Positions 14,569-25,286 of a DNA stretch of 64,000 bases are shown piece by piece. The position numbers and the translations under genes were made by a program. Every line of letters begins with the position of its first letter. Positions within the stretch are counted from its first letter, which is position 1. Origin of the DNA: Rhizobium leguminosarum bv. viciae USDA 2370 (GTDB lineage Bacteria > Pseudomonadota > Alphaproteobacteria > Rhizobiales > Rhizobiaceae); the NCBI RefSeq assembly GCF_002008365.1, contig NZ_MRDL01000025.1, positions 186,381-250,380 on the forward strand, in the 5' to 3' direction. The notes beneath the pieces are model-generated. The model was not told where the DNA came from. It saw nothing but the letters and a program-made list of their open reading frames with translations, and made no database searches.

Positions 14569-15106
14569 GTGGGGAAACCGTGAGAAAGGAAGGGGGTGGC
14601 AAGTCCGCAGCGGACATTACGCCAAAGCTTCACAGGATCAAGGTTGTCGCCCGCGACACATCACGGAAATTGAACTACGCAATTAATAAACAAAATGATA
14701 CGGCACAACGTAATTTTCTTTCGTCATGGCCGCTACCCAGGCAATCTTCCGTCGCAAATTGACGTTTTTTGACGGAGCGCTCTTGCAGAGCCGAATGCTT
14801 TCTGGCATAGAACTGATGAATTAGGACAGTGTTGCTGTCCTATTTTGGCCTTTATGACCGAAGAGGCGCCGAAAGCCCTGGAACAGAACGGCTTTCACGC
14901 TATAGTTCTTCCGAGCGTCAAGCCTCAAGGGCGGCGCGCGGAGGCGAATGGCAGGCGCGGAACGCGACGGTTTGCTTTCCTTTAAAGCAGATGTCTGCGG
15001 CCGATCTTCACAATGCAACAGCGCTGTCATGCGCCGAACCTATCTTCGGGTTGCGGCGCGGGACGAAAAGCCGCCCGCGGCCCCGCGGGCTTCGACAGGA
15101 GGAAAG
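14569..15106. other. Long non-coding interval upstream of gltB with a hairpin at 14822-14846
   Basis: I see no supported gene in these 538 bases. TAGGACAG (14822-14829) pairs exactly with CTGTCCTA (14835-14842), followed by TTTT, which resembles a short terminator or an operator. The stretch 14655-14780 is more AT-rich than its neighbours and probably holds the divergent promoters. An in-frame extension of gltB reaches upstream to 14948 but lacks a ribosome site. Confidence 0.4.
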
Positions 15107-18100
15107 ATGATGACGAAGACGCCATCCATGGAAGTTGACCGGTTTGCTGCTGCAGAGCTGCGCGCGACGGCCAATATGTCCAAATCCGCCTCCGGCCTGC
15201 CGAAGAAACAGGGCCTCTACGATCCGCGCAACGAACATGATGCCTGCGGCGTCGGCTTCGTCGCGCATATGAAGGGCCAGAAGTCACACCAGATCGTCAA
15301 GGATGGCCTTTTCATCCTTGAAAACCTGACGCATCGCGGCGCCGTCGGCGCCGATCCGCTGATGGGTGACGGCGCCGGCATCCTGGTGCAGATCCCCGAC
15401 CGTTTCTTCCGCGAGGAGATGGCCGAGCAGGGCATCACCCTGCCGCCGGTCGGCGAATATGGCGTCGGCCATATCTTCATGCCGCGCGATGAAAAGCAGA
15501 TCGAGCACTTCAAGAAGGTGATCAAGGACGTCATCACCGAGGAAGGTCAGGTCTTCATCGGCTTCCGCGACGTGCCCGTCGACAATTCCTCGCTCTCCAA
15601 GGCGCCGGCCATTGCCGCAACCGAGCCGCATCATGTGCAGGTCTTCATCGGCGCCGGCGAGGATGCCGAAAACAACGACGAGTTCGAGCGTCGGCTGTTC
15701 ACGCTGCGCAAGGTCATCTCCAACCGCATCTATGACGAGTTCGACGGCGAGGAGAGCAATTTCTATCCGGTGTCGCTGTCGTCGGCGACGGTGGTCTACA
15801 AGGGCATGTTCCTGGCCTATCAGGTCGGCGTCTATTACAAGGACCTGTCGGATCCGCGCTTCGAAAGCGCGGTCGCCCTGGTGCACCAGCGCTTCTCGAC
15901 CAACACCTTCCCGTCGTGGAAGCTCGCGCATCCTTACCGCATGGTCGCCCATAACGGCGAGATCAACACGCTGCGCGGCAACGTCAACTGGATGGCGGCG
16001 CGCCAGGCATCGGTCTCCTCGCCGCTGTTCGGCGAGGACATCTCCAAGCTCTGGCCGATCTCCTACGAGGGGCAGTCAGACACGGCCTGCTTCGACAACG
16101 CACTCGAATTCCTGGTGCGCGGCGGTTATTCGATGGCGCATGCCGTGATGATGCTGATCCCGGAGGCCTGGGCCGGCAATCAGTCGATGGCCGCAGAACG
16201 CAAGGCCTTCTACGAATATCATGCGGCGCTGATGGAGCCCTGGGATGGGCCGGCTGCCGTTGCCTTCACCGACGGCAAGCAGATCGGCGCGACGCTCGAC
16301 CGCAACGGCTTGCGGCCGGCGCGCTACCTCGTCACCGATGACGACCGCGTCATCATGGCGTCCGAAGCCGGCGTGTTGCCGGTTCCGGAGGAGAAGATCA
16401 TCCAGAAGTGGCGCCTGCAGCCGGGCAAGATGCTGCTGATCGACATGGAAGAAGGCCGCATCATCTCCGACGACGAGGTGAAGTCGCAGCTTGCGACGGC
16501 GCATCCCTATCGCAGCTGGCTCAACCGCACCCAGCTCATCCTCGAAGACCTGAAGCCGGTGGAGCCGCGGGCGCTGCGCCGCGACGTGTCGCTGCTCGAC
16601 CGCCAGCAGGCCTTCGGCTACACGCTCGAGGATACACGCATCCTGATGTCGCCGATGGCGACGACGGGCCAGGAGGCGATTGGCTCGATGGGCACGGATA
16701 CGCCGATCTCGGCGATGTCGGAAAAGCCGAAGCTGCTCTACACCTATTTCAAGCAGAACTTCGCGCAGGTGACCAATCCGCCGATCGACCCGATCCGCGA
16801 GGAACTGGTCATGAGCCTGGTTTCCTTCATCGGGCCGCGGCCGAATATTCTCGACCACGAGGGCGCGGCGAACGCCAAGCGGCTCGAGGTTCGCCAGCCG
16901 ATCCTGACCAATGGCGATCTCGAGAAGATCCGTTCGATCGGCCATACGGAAGATCGTTTCGACACCAAGACGCTCGATTTCACCTATGATATCGAGCGTG
17001 GCGCCGAAGGCATGCCCGAGATGCTCGACCGGCTCTGCGAGCGCGCGGAAGCGGCGGTCAAGGGCGGCTACAACATCATCGTGCTCTCCGATCGTCAGAT
17101 CGGGCCGGACCGGATCGCCATTCCGGCACTGCTGGCGACGGCTGCCGTGCACCATCACCTGATCCGCAAGGGGCTTCGCACCTCGGTCGGTCTCGTTGTC
17201 GAGACCGGCGAACCGCGCGAGGTCCATCATTTCTGCCTGCTCGCCGGCTACGGCGCCGAGGCGATCAACCCCTATCTCGCCTTCGACACGCTGCTCGACA
17301 TGCATGCCAAGGGCGAATTCCCGAAGGAAGTGGATGCTTCCGAAGTTGTCTACCGCTACATCAAGGCAGTCGGCAAAGGCATCCTCAAGGTCATGTCGAA
17401 GATGGGCATCTCGACCTACCAGTCCTATTGCGGCGCGCAGATCTTCGATGCGATCGGCCTGCAGTCGGAACTGATCGACAAGTATTTCTTCGGAACCGCG
17501 ACGATGATCGAAGGCGTCGGCCTCGAGGCGATCGCCGCGGAAACCGTCGCTCGCCATAACGCTGCCTTCGGCACCGATCCGCTTCTTGCCACGACGCTCG
17601 ACATCGGCGGCGAATATTCCTACCGCATGCGCGGCGAAAGCCATGCCTGGACGCCGGATGCGGTCGCCGCCCTTCAGCATGCCGTGCGCGGCAATGCCGA
17701 GGATCGCTACCGCGAATTCGCCGATATGGTGAACAATTCGGCGCTGCGCATGAACACGATCCGCGGGCTCTTCAAGATGAAGAGCGCCGAGGCGATTGGC
17801 CGCAAGCCGATATCGATCGACGAGGTCGAGCCGGCGGCCGATATCGTCAGGCGTTTCTCGACGGGGGCGATGTCCTTCGGCTCGATCTCCAGGGAGGCGC
17901 ATACGACACTGGCGATCGCCATGAACCGGATCGGCGGCAAGTCGAACACCGGCGAGGGCGGCGAGGAATCCGACCGCTACATGCCGCTGGCCGATGGTTC
18001 GATGAACCCGGAACGTTCGGCGATCAAGCAGATCGCGTCGGGCCGCTTCGGGGTGACCACCGAATATCTCGTCAATGCCGACGTGCTGCAGATCAAGGTG

Positions 18101-19831
18101 GCGCAAGGCGCCAAGCCTGGCGAAGGCGGTCAGCTGCCGGGCCATAAGGTTGACGCGACCGTTGCCAAGACCCGCCATTCGACACCGGGTGTCGGCCTGA
18201 TTTCGCCGCCGCCGCACCACGACATCTATTCCATCGAAGATCTGGCGCAGCTGATCTACGATCTGAAGAACGTCAACCCGACCGCCGATGTTTCGGTCAA
18301 GCTCGTCTCTGAAGTCGGCGTCGGCACGGTTGCCGCCGGTGTGGCCAAGGCACGCGCCGACCACATCACGGTCGCCGGCTTCGACGGCGGCACGGGTGCG
18401 TCGCCGCTGACGTCGCTCAAACATGCTGGCAGCCCTTGGGAAATCGGACTTGCCGAAACCCAGCAGACGCTGGTGCTGAACGGGCTGCGCTCGCGCGTCG
18501 CCCTGCAGGTGGACGGCGGGCTGAAGACCGGCCGCGACGTCATTATCGGGGCGCTGCTTGGAGCCGACGAGTTCGGCTTTGCCACCGCGCCGCTGATTGC
18601 CGCCGGCTGCATCATGATGCGCAAGTGCCATCTCAACACCTGTCCGGTGGGTGTGGCGACCCAGGATCCGGTGCTGCGCAAGCGCTTCAAGGGCGCGCCG
18701 GAGCACGTCATCAACTATTTCTTCTTCGTCGCCAACGAAGTGCGCGAAATCCTCGCCTCACTCGGGTTCACCCGGCTTGACGAGATCATCGGCGCCTCGG
18801 AGCTTCTGGAGAAGGACGAGATGCTGAACCACTGGAAGGCGAAGGGCCTCGATTTCAGCCGTATCTTCCACAAGGTCGACGCTCCCAAGGAAGAGACCTT
18901 CTGGACGAGCCGGCAGAAGCACCCGATCGACGACATTCTCGACCGCGTGCTGATCGAGCAGGCGCAGCCGGCACTGACGGCCAAGACGCCCGTCGCCTTC
19001 GAGGTCGGCATCAAGAACGTCGACCGGTCGGCGGGAGCAATGCTTTCCGGCGAGGTCGCCAAGCGCTTCCGCCATCGCGGACTGAAGGAAGACACGATCA
19101 ATGTGACGCTTCGCGGCACGGCGGGGCAGAGCTTCGGCGCCTTCCTGGCGCGCGGCGTCACTTTCAACCTGATCGGCGACGGCAACGACTATGTCGGCAA
19201 GGGCCTTTCAGGCGGCAAGATCATCATCCGGCCGCCGGAGAATTCGAGGATCGTGGCCGAGGACTCGATCATCGTCGGCAACACCGTGCTTTATGGTGCG
19301 ACCGAGGGCGAATGCTATTTCCGCGGTGTGGCAGGCGAACGTTTCGCCGTGCGCAATTCGGGCGCGATCGCCATCGTCGAGGGTGTCGGCGACCATGGCT
19401 GCGAATACATGACCGGTGGCGTTGTCGTCGTGCTTGGCGCCACGGGCCGCAACTTCGCGGCCGGCATGTCCGGCGGTGTCGCCTACGTGCTCGATGAGAC
19501 CGGCGATTTCGCCAGCCGCTGCAACATGGCGATGGTCGAGCTCGAGCCGGTGCCCGAGGAGGACGACATGCTGGAGAAGCTGCATCATCACGGTGGTGAC
19601 CTCATGCACAAGGGACGCGTCGACGTCTCTGGCGACATGACGCGCCATGACGAGGAGCGCCTCTACCAACTGATCTCCAACCATCTGCACTATACGGGCT
19701 CGGCCCGCGCCACGCAGATCCTCGACAACTGGGCCGACTACCGTCCGAAGTTCCGCAAGGTCATGCCGGTCGAATACCGTCGGGCGCTCGAGGAAATGGA
19801 GCGCAGCCGGATGGGCATCGCCGCAGAATGA
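15107..19831 (+). CDS. gltB: Glutamate synthase (NADPH) large subunit
   Basis: The protein has 1,574 residues. The start at 15107 is chosen because AGGAGG lies just upstream; the propeptide runs to C47 ([11 protein letters not shown]), the N-terminal nucleophile of the class II amidotransferase domain after processing. The central and FMN domains follow; C1168, C1174 and C1179 ([16 protein letters not shown]) bind the 3Fe-4S cluster. The C-terminal GxGxG-rich domain ([21 protein letters not shown] onward) completes the usual alpha-subunit layout. With GltD it makes two glutamates from glutamine and 2-oxoglutarate, the GS-GOGAT route of ammonium assimilation. gltD follows after 227 bases. Confidence 0.97.
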   Translation: MMTKTPSMEVDRFAAAELRATANMSKSASGLPKKQGLYDPRNEHDACGVGFVAHMKGQKSHQIVKDGLFILENLTHRGAVGADPLMGDGAGILVQIPDRFFREEMAEQGITLPPVGEYGVGHIFMPRDEKQIEHFKKVIKDVITEEGQVFIGFRDVPVDNSSLSKAPAIAATEPHHVQVFIGAGEDAENNDEFERRLFTLRKVISNRIYDEFDGEESNFYPVSLSSATVVYKGMFLAYQVGVYYKDLSDPRFESAVALVHQRFSTNTFPSWKLAHPYRMVAHNGEINTLRGNVNWMAARQASVSSPLFGEDISKLWPISYEGQSDTACFDNALEFLVRGGYSMAHAVMMLIPEAWAGNQSMAAERKAFYEYHAALMEPWDGPAAVAFTDGKQIGATLDRNGLRPARYLVTDDDRVIMASEAGVLPVPEEKIIQKWRLQPGKMLLIDMEEGRIISDDEVKSQLATAHPYRSWLNRTQLILEDLKPVEPRALRRDVSLLDRQQAFGYTLEDTRILMSPMATTGQEAIGSMGTDTPISAMSEKPKLLYTYFKQNFAQVTNPPIDPIREELVMSLVSFIGPRPNILDHEGAANAKRLEVRQPILTNGDLEKIRSIGHTEDRFDTKTLDFTYDIERGAEGMPEMLDRLCERAEAAVKGGYNIIVLSDRQIGPDRIAIPALLATAAVHHHLIRKGLRTSVGLVVETGEPREVHHFCLLAGYGAEAINPYLAFDTLLDMHAKGEFPKEVDASEVVYRYIKAVGKGILKVMSKMGISTYQSYCGAQIFDAIGLQSELIDKYFFGTATMIEGVGLEAIAAETVARHNAAFGTDPLLATTLDIGGEYSYRMRGESHAWTPDAVAALQHAVRGNAEDRYREFADMVNNSALRMNTIRGLFKMKSAEAIGRKPISIDEVEPAADIVRRFSTGAMSFGSISREAHTTLAIAMNRIGGKSNTGEGGEESDRYMPLADGSMNPERSAIKQIASGRFGVTTEYLVNADVLQIKVAQGAKPGEGGQLPGHKVDATVAKTRHSTPGVGLISPPPHHDIYSIEDLAQLIYDLKNVNPTADVSVKLVSEVGVGTVAAGVAKARADHITVAGFDGGTGASPLTSLKHAGSPWEIGLAETQQTLVLNGLRSRVALQVDGGLKTGRDVIIGALLGADEFGFATAPLIAAGCIMMRKCHLNTCPVGVATQDPVLRKRFKGAPEHVINYFFFVANEVREILASLGFTRLDEIIGASELLEKDEMLNHWKAKGLDFSRIFHKVDAPKEETFWTSRQKHPIDDILDRVLIEQAQPALTAKTPVAFEVGIKNVDRSAGAMLSGEVAKRFRHRGLKEDTINVTLRGTAGQSFGAFLARGVTFNLIGDGNDYVGKGLSGGKIIIRPPENSRIVAEDSIIVGNTVLYGATEGECYFRGVAGERFAVRNSGAIAIVEGVGDHGCEYMTGGVVVVLGATGRNFAAGMSGGVAYVLDETGDFASRCNMAMVELEPVPEEDDMLEKLHHHGGDLMHKGRVDVSGDMTRHDEERLYQLISNHLHYTGSARATQILDNWADYRPKFRKVMPVEYRRALEEMERSRMGIAAE

Positions 19832-20058
19832 ATTGCACCGGGACATCCGTCACCAGCTGACTGCAGGTGACGGATGACGAAAATATCTCAATGACCCGTG
19901 ACGATCATACCGACGGCGAAGGCTGTTCAGATCGCACGGATGTCTTGCAGGGGATATGGTCCAATGACGGTCAAGACAAGCAACTTGCCCCGGGTACCGG
20001 GACTGACGATAGACAGATTGGCTGCGGTGAGGCGGTCATGAGGGTAAGGGACGAAAAC

Positions 20059-21513
20059 ATGGGTAAGGTAACAGGGTTTCTGGAAATCGACCGGCAGGTG
20101 GCGAAATACCAGCCGGCGTCGGATCGTATCCGCCATTTCCGCGAGTTCACGATCCCGATGTCGGACCCGGAAGTGCAGAAACAGGCCGCGCGCTGCATGG
20201 ACTGTGGCATCCCCTATTGCCACGGCCCGACCGGTTGCCCTGTTCACAACCAGATTCCCGATTGGAACGACCTCGTCTACAACAACAACTGGGAAGCGGC
20301 GATCCAGAACCTGCATTCCACCAACAACTTCCCCGAGTTTACCGGTCGCGTCTGCCCGGCGCCCTGCGAGGAAGCCTGCACGTTGAATCTCGAGGATGCG
20401 CCGGTTGCCATCAAGACGGTCGAACAGGCGATCGCCGACAAGGCCTATGAGCTCGGCTTCATCCGGCCGCAGCCGGCGACGGTCCATACCGGCAAGAAGG
20501 TCGCCGTCATCGGCTCCGGCCCCGCCGGCATGGCGGCTGCCCAGCAGCTCGGCCGCGCCGGCCATGAGGTGCATCTCTATGAGCGCGAGACCAAGCCGGG
20601 CGGCCTGCTGCGCTACGGCATTCCCGATTTCAAGATGGAGAAGAACTTCATCGACCGCCGCGTCGAACAGATGAAGGGCGAGGGCGTCACCTTCCATTGC
20701 GGCGTCAATGTCGGCGTCGACGTCAAGGTCGAGCAGTTGCTTGCCGATCACGACGCCGTTCTTTACTGCGGCGGCTCCGAGACGCCGCGTGAGGCGGGCA
20801 TTCCGGGCACCGACCTTGCGGGCGTGCATGATGCGATGCCCTATCTGGTGCAGCAAAACCGCCGCGTCGGGCGGGAGAACATCGACAGCGTCGGCTGGCC
20901 GTCGGACCCGATCCTTGCCGGCGCCAAACATATCGTCGTCGTCGGCGGCGGCGATACGGCTTCGGACTGCGTCGGCACGGCCTTCCGCCAGGGAGCCGTC
21001 AAGGTCACACAGCTCGACATTCGGCCGCAGCCGCCGGAGAAGGAAGACAAGCTTGCCGTCTGGCCCTTCTGGGCGACGAAGATGCGAACCTCCTCCTCAC
21101 AGGCCGAGGGTGCCGTCCGTGAATTCCAGGTGGCGACTCTTGAATTTGTCGGCGAAGACGGTGTGCTCACCGGCGTCAAGTGCTGCGAGGTCGACGAACG
21201 CCGGCGGCCGGTTCCAGGTACGGAATTCGTCATCCGGGCCGATCTCGCCTTCATCGCCATCGGTTTCCGCGGGCCGTTCACCGGCAGCGTGCTGAAGGAG
21301 CTGGAGGGCAAGCTGACGCTCAACACCGACAAGCGCGGCTCGACCAACGTCGTCGCCAACGATCGCGACTACAAGACTTCGGTCGACAAGTTCTGGACGG
21401 CGGGTGACGTGCGCCGCGGCCAGTCGCTGGTGGTCTGGGCGATCCGTGAAGGCCGCCAGGCAGCGCGCGCCATCGACGAGGAATTGATGGGTTCGACCGT
21501 TCTGCCGAACTGA
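20059..21513 (+). CDS. gltD: Glutamate synthase (NADPH) small subunit
   Basis: The protein has 484 residues, started at the ATG at 20059, which follows AAGGGA and begins MGKVTGFLEIDR as in other GltD proteins. The N-terminal cysteines in ARCMDCGIPYCHGPTGCPVHNQIP and GRVCPAPCEEACTL bind the low-potential 4Fe-4S clusters. The FAD fold VIGSGPAGMAAAQQLGRAGHEV lies near residue 150 and the NADPH fold VVGGGDTASDCVGTA near 295. It passes electrons from NADPH to GltB. The 227-base gap after gltB has no gene I can support; the pair is still likely co-regulated. Confidence 0.96.
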   Translation: MGKVTGFLEIDRQVAKYQPASDRIRHFREFTIPMSDPEVQKQAARCMDCGIPYCHGPTGCPVHNQIPDWNDLVYNNNWEAAIQNLHSTNNFPEFTGRVCPAPCEEACTLNLEDAPVAIKTVEQAIADKAYELGFIRPQPATVHTGKKVAVIGSGPAGMAAAQQLGRAGHEVHLYERETKPGGLLRYGIPDFKMEKNFIDRRVEQMKGEGVTFHCGVNVGVDVKVEQLLADHDAVLYCGGSETPREAGIPGTDLAGVHDAMPYLVQQNRRVGRENIDSVGWPSDPILAGAKHIVVVGGGDTASDCVGTAFRQGAVKVTQLDIRPQPPEKEDKLAVWPFWATKMRTSSSQAEGAVREFQVATLEFVGEDGVLTGVKCCEVDERRRPVPGTEFVIRADLAFIAIGFRGPFTGSVLKELEGKLTLNTDKRGSTNVVANDRDYKTSVDKFWTAGDVRRGQSLVVWAIREGRQAARAIDEELMGSTVLPN

Positions 21514-21544
21514 CCGTCGGCCGCACACCTTCCCGAAGACCACG

Positions 21545-21571
21545 AACTCCGCCCCTCCGGCGGAGTTTTTT
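21545..21571 (+). terminator. Intrinsic terminator of gltD
   Basis: AACTCCGCC pairs with GGCGGAGTT around a five-base loop, followed by TTTTTT. Confidence 0.85.
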
Positions 21572-21781
21572 CATGGTGCGCCGCGCTGTAGTGCGACGGC
21601 TTGACGCGGAGGCTGTGCGCCGCAAGCCTCAGGCAATGCCTGGAAGCGAGATTTTTCGCCGGACGCGGGCTCAGGAGGAGCCGGCGGCGACCGAAGCGGA
21701 GATGCCCCGCCGTTTTGGCCGTAACGCATTTCACCATCGGCCGCGGCGTGAGACCGCGAATGATCGACAAGGACATTTCCA

Positions 21782-22414
21782 ATGGTTTCCGCACTTGACA
21801 GCACGCGGCTGGTTTCGGCCCAATATGCTCTGAAAAACCTCCGCGGCTCCGACGACAGCTCGCAGGACACGCAGAGTTCGTCGGCCGCCAGCATTCTGAG
21901 CAGCTACGGGCTCGATCCGAGTTCTGCCTCGCTTCTTTCCAACCAGGCCCTTTCCGGGCTGCTCGACACGCTTTCGGCCCAGAGCGACACGTCTGATGAG
22001 TCCGACACGACGGGTGATAGCGCCGACGTAACCAGCGCCTCCTTCATGTCGATGCTGAAGCAGCAGCTGCAGGATGCGGCTGCGGCCGAAGGCGAGAGCG
22101 GCAAGGCGCACGACATGCTGGCTGCCCTGGAAGCGGGCACGCTCACCATCACCGATCCGACGCAGGGTGTGTCGGTCAACGCCTGGGATGTCGATGATCC
22201 CGATGAGGCGGACACTGAGAGCAAGGCCGGCAAGGAGATTGATGTCAGCGGCTGGAGCGACTTCCTCGATGCGCATCTGGAGCGCGGCTCCGACGGCGCC
22301 TTCGTCAAGGAAAACGGCAGCTATGTCGACCAGACGAACGACAGCAACGCCTTCTTCGGCCTGATCGGACAGAACTACTATTATCTGAGCTGGCCGCAGG
22401 CGACGGCGAAGTAG
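21782..22414 (+). CDS. Conserved-looking hypothetical acidic protein
   Basis: The protein has 210 residues and I do not recognise a family. The first 120 residues are rich in Ser, Asp, Ala and Gln with almost no basic residues (SSDDSSQDTQSSSAASILSSYGLDPSSASLLSNQALSG and similar), suggesting a disordered region. The last 80 residues look folded: VSGWSDFLDAHLERGSDGAFVKENGSYVDQTNDSNAFFGLIGQNYYYLSWP. There is no signal peptide or membrane segment. The composition resembles secreted or flagellar-associated proteins that lack classical signals, but this is speculation. The codon usage is in line with the surrounding core genes. It sits alone, 211 bases after the gltD terminator. Confidence 0.7.
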   Translation: MVSALDSTRLVSAQYALKNLRGSDDSSQDTQSSSAASILSSYGLDPSSASLLSNQALSGLLDTLSAQSDTSDESDTTGDSADVTSASFMSMLKQQLQDAAAAEGESGKAHDMLAALEAGTLTITDPTQGVSVNAWDVDDPDEADTESKAGKEIDVSGWSDFLDAHLERGSDGAFVKENGSYVDQTNDSNAFFGLIGQNYYYLSWPQATAK

Positions 22415-22451
22415 ACGGGACGAAGCGGAGGGCCGCCTCGCGCGGTCTCTT

Positions 22452-23660
22452 TTATTTGACCGAGACTTCGGCCGGCGCCTTTGCCACAGGCAGGCGGTAA
22501 TCATCGACGCGGCCGGGAGGTGCGGGCGTCATTTCGCCCTGCTCGACCAGGAGGTCGCGCGGCGACCGCGTCAAAGCCATAGGCGGCGGCCTGGCGCCGA
22601 GAAGCTCGGCGCCGCCATCGAGATCGGGATCGGAGAGGCTGATCGGCACGGTATGTTCGACCGGATTGTCGGGAAGGCCGAGACCGGGCAGATTGCTGGA
22701 GTCGAGGCGGACCAGATCGGGGCTTGCCTGCGTGCCGAGAAGGCGCCGGGCCGGTTTTTCCACATAGAAGGCAAGTTTGCGCCGGCCGGCCTGGGTAAGA
22801 TTGATGCCATCAGAAGTGCGCAGGCGTACCTGCTGGCCGTTCACATCCGAGCCGGTGACGATGAAGTTGCCGTTTTCGTCGACGAAACCATCCCAGATAT
22901 CGACGAATTCGCCGCCGATGCTTTCGACCTGGTTGCGGTAGAGCTGGTTCATCTGGACGGCATCGGCCGTCATCGAATCGGATTCGAAGGCAGGAAGGCC
23001 GACCCAAAGCAGCGGGATCTTGCGGCCGGTGACCTCCTTGCCGAAAGAAAGGACACGGCGGCGGTATTCGGTGAACCAGCCATCGGTGCGGAATTTCTCC
23101 TTGGCGGTGTCGGTCACCATCTGCTGGCGGTCGTTGGCGCCGATCATGACAACGACCATTGCCGGCTTCAGCTCGTCGATCATCTTCGGCAGCTGTTCCG
23201 GCCAGTCGTAATAATCGTCGCGGACAAGGCCTGAGGAGACGTTGCCGCGGGCTTCGACGACGACGCCTGGCGAGGTCTCGAAGGCGGCGGTGAGGCCGTC
23301 GCCGAGGCCGCTGGCCAGGAAATCGCCGACGATCAGGATCGTTCGGGCGTCACCGAGCTTCTGCACCGCCGGCTCCTCTTCGACGGTCCGCAAGGGTGGC
23401 GCGGTGCGGGTATTGACCACGGCCTTCGGTGGCGGTGGGCGCTTGCGCTGCTGGCGCCTCGGCTGCTGGACATCAGGGGCTTGCGGCGCATCGTCGAGAT
23501 AGCGTCGGCCGAGGAAAAAATCGAGGATCGAACGGCGCTGATAGCGCTGCTCCTGGGCTTCGGCGACATGCACCGGCGCAAGAGCGCCAAGGCATAGCGA
23601 AGCCGCCGCCAAGGCGAGCACGAGCCAACGGATTGGGGTGCGATCAGTTTTCTTCGTCAT
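22452..23660 (-). CDS. Exported SGNH-hydrolase-type protein (DUF459)
   Basis: The protein has 402 residues from the ATG at 23660 (another in-frame ATG is at 23684). A signal peptide is present: WLVLALAAASLCLGALAPVHVAEAQ. A proline-rich linker leads to the SGNH fold from about residue 110: ILIVGDFLASGLGDGL corresponds to block I (with D in place of the common GDS serine neighbour), VVVMIGANDRQQM is block III (GxND), and the C-terminal DGINLTQAGRRKLAFYVEKPARR carries the Asp/His-like block V (D-x-x-x-L, without the usual H). The family sits in the periplasm and its members are linked to cell-envelope modification. Catalytic activity is uncertain, given that the Ser and His positions are not the standard ones. 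Confidence 0.75.
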   Translation of the reverse strand: MTKKTDRTPIRWLVLALAAASLCLGALAPVHVAEAQEQRYQRRSILDFFLGRRYLDDAPQAPDVQQPRRQQRKRPPPPKAVVNTRTAPPLRTVEEEPAVQKLGDARTILIVGDFLASGLGDGLTAAFETSPGVVVEARGNVSSGLVRDDYYDWPEQLPKMIDELKPAMVVVMIGANDRQQMVTDTAKEKFRTDGWFTEYRRRVLSFGKEVTGRKIPLLWVGLPAFESDSMTADAVQMNQLYRNQVESIGGEFVDIWDGFVDENGNFIVTGSDVNGQQVRLRTSDGINLTQAGRRKLAFYVEKPARRLLGTQASPDLVRLDSSNLPGLGLPDNPVEHTVPISLSDPDLDGGAELLGARPPPMALTRSPRDLLVEQGEMTPAPPGRVDDYRLPVAKAPAEVSVK

Positions 23661-23750
23661 GGGCAGTTCCGCATCTGCCGGCATCTTGCACGCAGGGTAG
23701 GCCAGCGTCCACTCCCGCTACTATCTAGGTCACGGTTCGGCCTGTTGTAG

Positions 23751-23795
23751 AGCATCATGCCGAAAAGTGTGTGGGGTTTTCGGGCGGTATCATGC
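23751..23795. repeat. Short palindromic repeat of a second rhizobial family
   Basis: AGCATCATGCCGAAAAGTGTG..GGTTTTCGGGCGGTATCATGC is an imperfect palindrome with GCATGAT-type ends and an inner CCGAAAA/TTTTCGG pair. The same parts, in another arrangement, occur at 40998-41047. Confidence 0.6.
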
Positions 23796-23858
23796 CCTAC
23801 TTCGTTGATCGAAATGCGGGTTGAGATTTCCGGCCGGTCCGGCCGGGATCATCCCGAT

Positions 23859-25082
23859 CTAGCGGCGCAGTGCGTTCAGAAGCGGCAACGAGGGCTCACC
23901 GTCCGGCTGCATGCCGATGCGCGACTGGACGGCTGATATTGCCGCCTTCGAACCCGACCCGAAATTGCCGTCGACCTCGCCATTGTAATAGCCGAGCGTC
24001 TTCAGACGGGTCTGCAGCTCGAATTTCTCGGTGATATCAAGGGCGCCGTCCGGGCGCGGCCAGCGCTGTTGCATGCCGCCGTAGCCGGCGATCTGGTCGG
24101 CCAGCAAGCCGACGGCGAGCGCGTAGCTATCCGAGGCATTGTAGTTCTTGATGGTGAAGAAGTTGGCGGTCATCAGGAAGCCCGGGCCACTGGGCCCGGC
24201 CGGCATCTTCAGCATGGCTTTGGTGGCGCTCTCGCGGAAGGCCTTGCCGTTCGGGCGCGTCAGGCCGAGTGCCGCCCATTGGGCCAACGTATGGGTCTTG
24301 CCGGCCTGCTTGGCGACTGCGGCGGGAACGACGACCTCGTAGCCCCAGGTCTTGCCGGTGTCCCAGCCGTTCTTCATCAGGAGATTGGCCGAGGTCGCCA
24401 GCGCGTCGGGGACCGAATTCCAGATGTCGCGGTGGCCGTTGCCGTCGGCATCGACGGCATAAAGCAGGTAGCTTGTCGGAATGAACTGGGTGTGGCCCAT
24501 GGCGCCGGCCCAGGAGCCGGTCATCTCGCGTGCCGGCACATCGCCGTTCTGCAGGATCTTCAGTGCCGCGACCAGCTGCTTCTTGGCGAATTTGGCGCGG
24601 CTCGGATCGGCGTAGGCAAGCGTTGCCAGGGCGCGCGGCACGTAGTGCAGCCGGTCGTCCTTGTCGAGAACCGCGCCATAATTCGATTCCATCGACCAGA
24701 TGGCCAGCAGAATGGTCTTGTCGACGCCGAAACGCTGCTCGATCGCAGCGAGCGTCCTTGCATGCTTGGCAGCCATCTCGCGGCCGATCTTGACGGTATA
24801 GGGGTTGACGCGGGAATCGACATAGTCCCAGATCTTCGAGGTGAATTCCGGCTGGTAGGCGGCCTTTTCGAGCACGGTCGGATCGGGCTCGCTCACCCCG
24901 GAAAAGGCCTTTTGATAAGTTGCCTTACTGATGCCACTCTGAGCGGCAGTTTGGTAAAAATCCGCGATCCATTTCTGGAAGCGGGAATCAGCTTTCGCGT
25001 TGTCGGGGACCAGTGCCACCTGGGCAGCGACAATGAGGGCGAGAGCAAGACCACGAAGGGAGTTTTTGTGATTCTGGGTCAT
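23859..25082 (-). CDS. Lytic murein transglycosylase, MltB family, with peptidoglycan-binding domain
   Basis: The protein has 407 residues. A signal peptide (LALALIVAAQVALVPDNAKA) leads into the transglycosylase domain. IWSMESNYGAV near residue 128 carries the catalytic glutamate, followed by MTGSWAGAMGHTQFIPTSYLLYAVDADGNGHRDIW near 195-230, which lines the glycan groove. The last 65 residues (FELQTRLKTLGYYNGEVDGNFGSGSKAAISAVQSRIG) form a PG_binding_1 domain. The enzyme cleaves the glycan backbone of murein with formation of 1,6-anhydro-muramic acid in the periplasm. There is no lipobox, so it is probably a soluble periplasmic enzyme, unlike E. coli MltB. It is divergent from galU. Confidence 0.9.
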   Translation of the reverse strand: MTQNHKNSLRGLALALIVAAQVALVPDNAKADSRFQKWIADFYQTAAQSGISKATYQKAFSGVSEPDPTVLEKAAYQPEFTSKIWDYVDSRVNPYTVKIGREMAAKHARTLAAIEQRFGVDKTILLAIWSMESNYGAVLDKDDRLHYVPRALATLAYADPSRAKFAKKQLVAALKILQNGDVPAREMTGSWAGAMGHTQFIPTSYLLYAVDADGNGHRDIWNSVPDALATSANLLMKNGWDTGKTWGYEVVVPAAVAKQAGKTHTLAQWAALGLTRPNGKAFRESATKAMLKMPAGPSGPGFLMTANFFTIKNYNASDSYALAVGLLADQIAGYGGMQQRWPRPDGALDITEKFELQTRLKTLGYYNGEVDGNFGSGSKAAISAVQSRIGMQPDGEPSLPLLNALRR

Positions 25083-25286
25083 CGACAGTCGTATCCGTCA
25101 TCTTCAGTTTCTGGTGCAGCGGGACATCCTATCCGCCCAGACCCGAGACTACAGGAACGGAGTCAACAAAATCTTTACCATGGCGATCCGCTGCGGTCAC
25201 CATTTGCAAAACAGTAGCAATTCTATACTAGTTAAAGCTAAAAAGCTCTATTTCCAAAGCGATGTGATCGAAGCAGGAGGCCGGGT

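Noticed and set aside
14948..15106. An N-terminal extension of gltB starting at 14948
   Set aside because: The in-frame extension lacks a ribosome site and is unlike GltB; the ATG at 15107 follows AGGAGG and gives the usual length.
16076..18706. An 876-codon open frame on the minus strand opposite gltB
   Set aside because: It is an antisense shadow caused by high GC codon use of gltB; the composition (many His, Arg, Asp runs) is not protein-like and gltB is certain.
24069..25217. A 382-codon open frame opposite the MltB-type gene
   Set aside because: Antisense shadow; the minus-strand gene has signal peptide, catalytic Glu and PG-binding domain.
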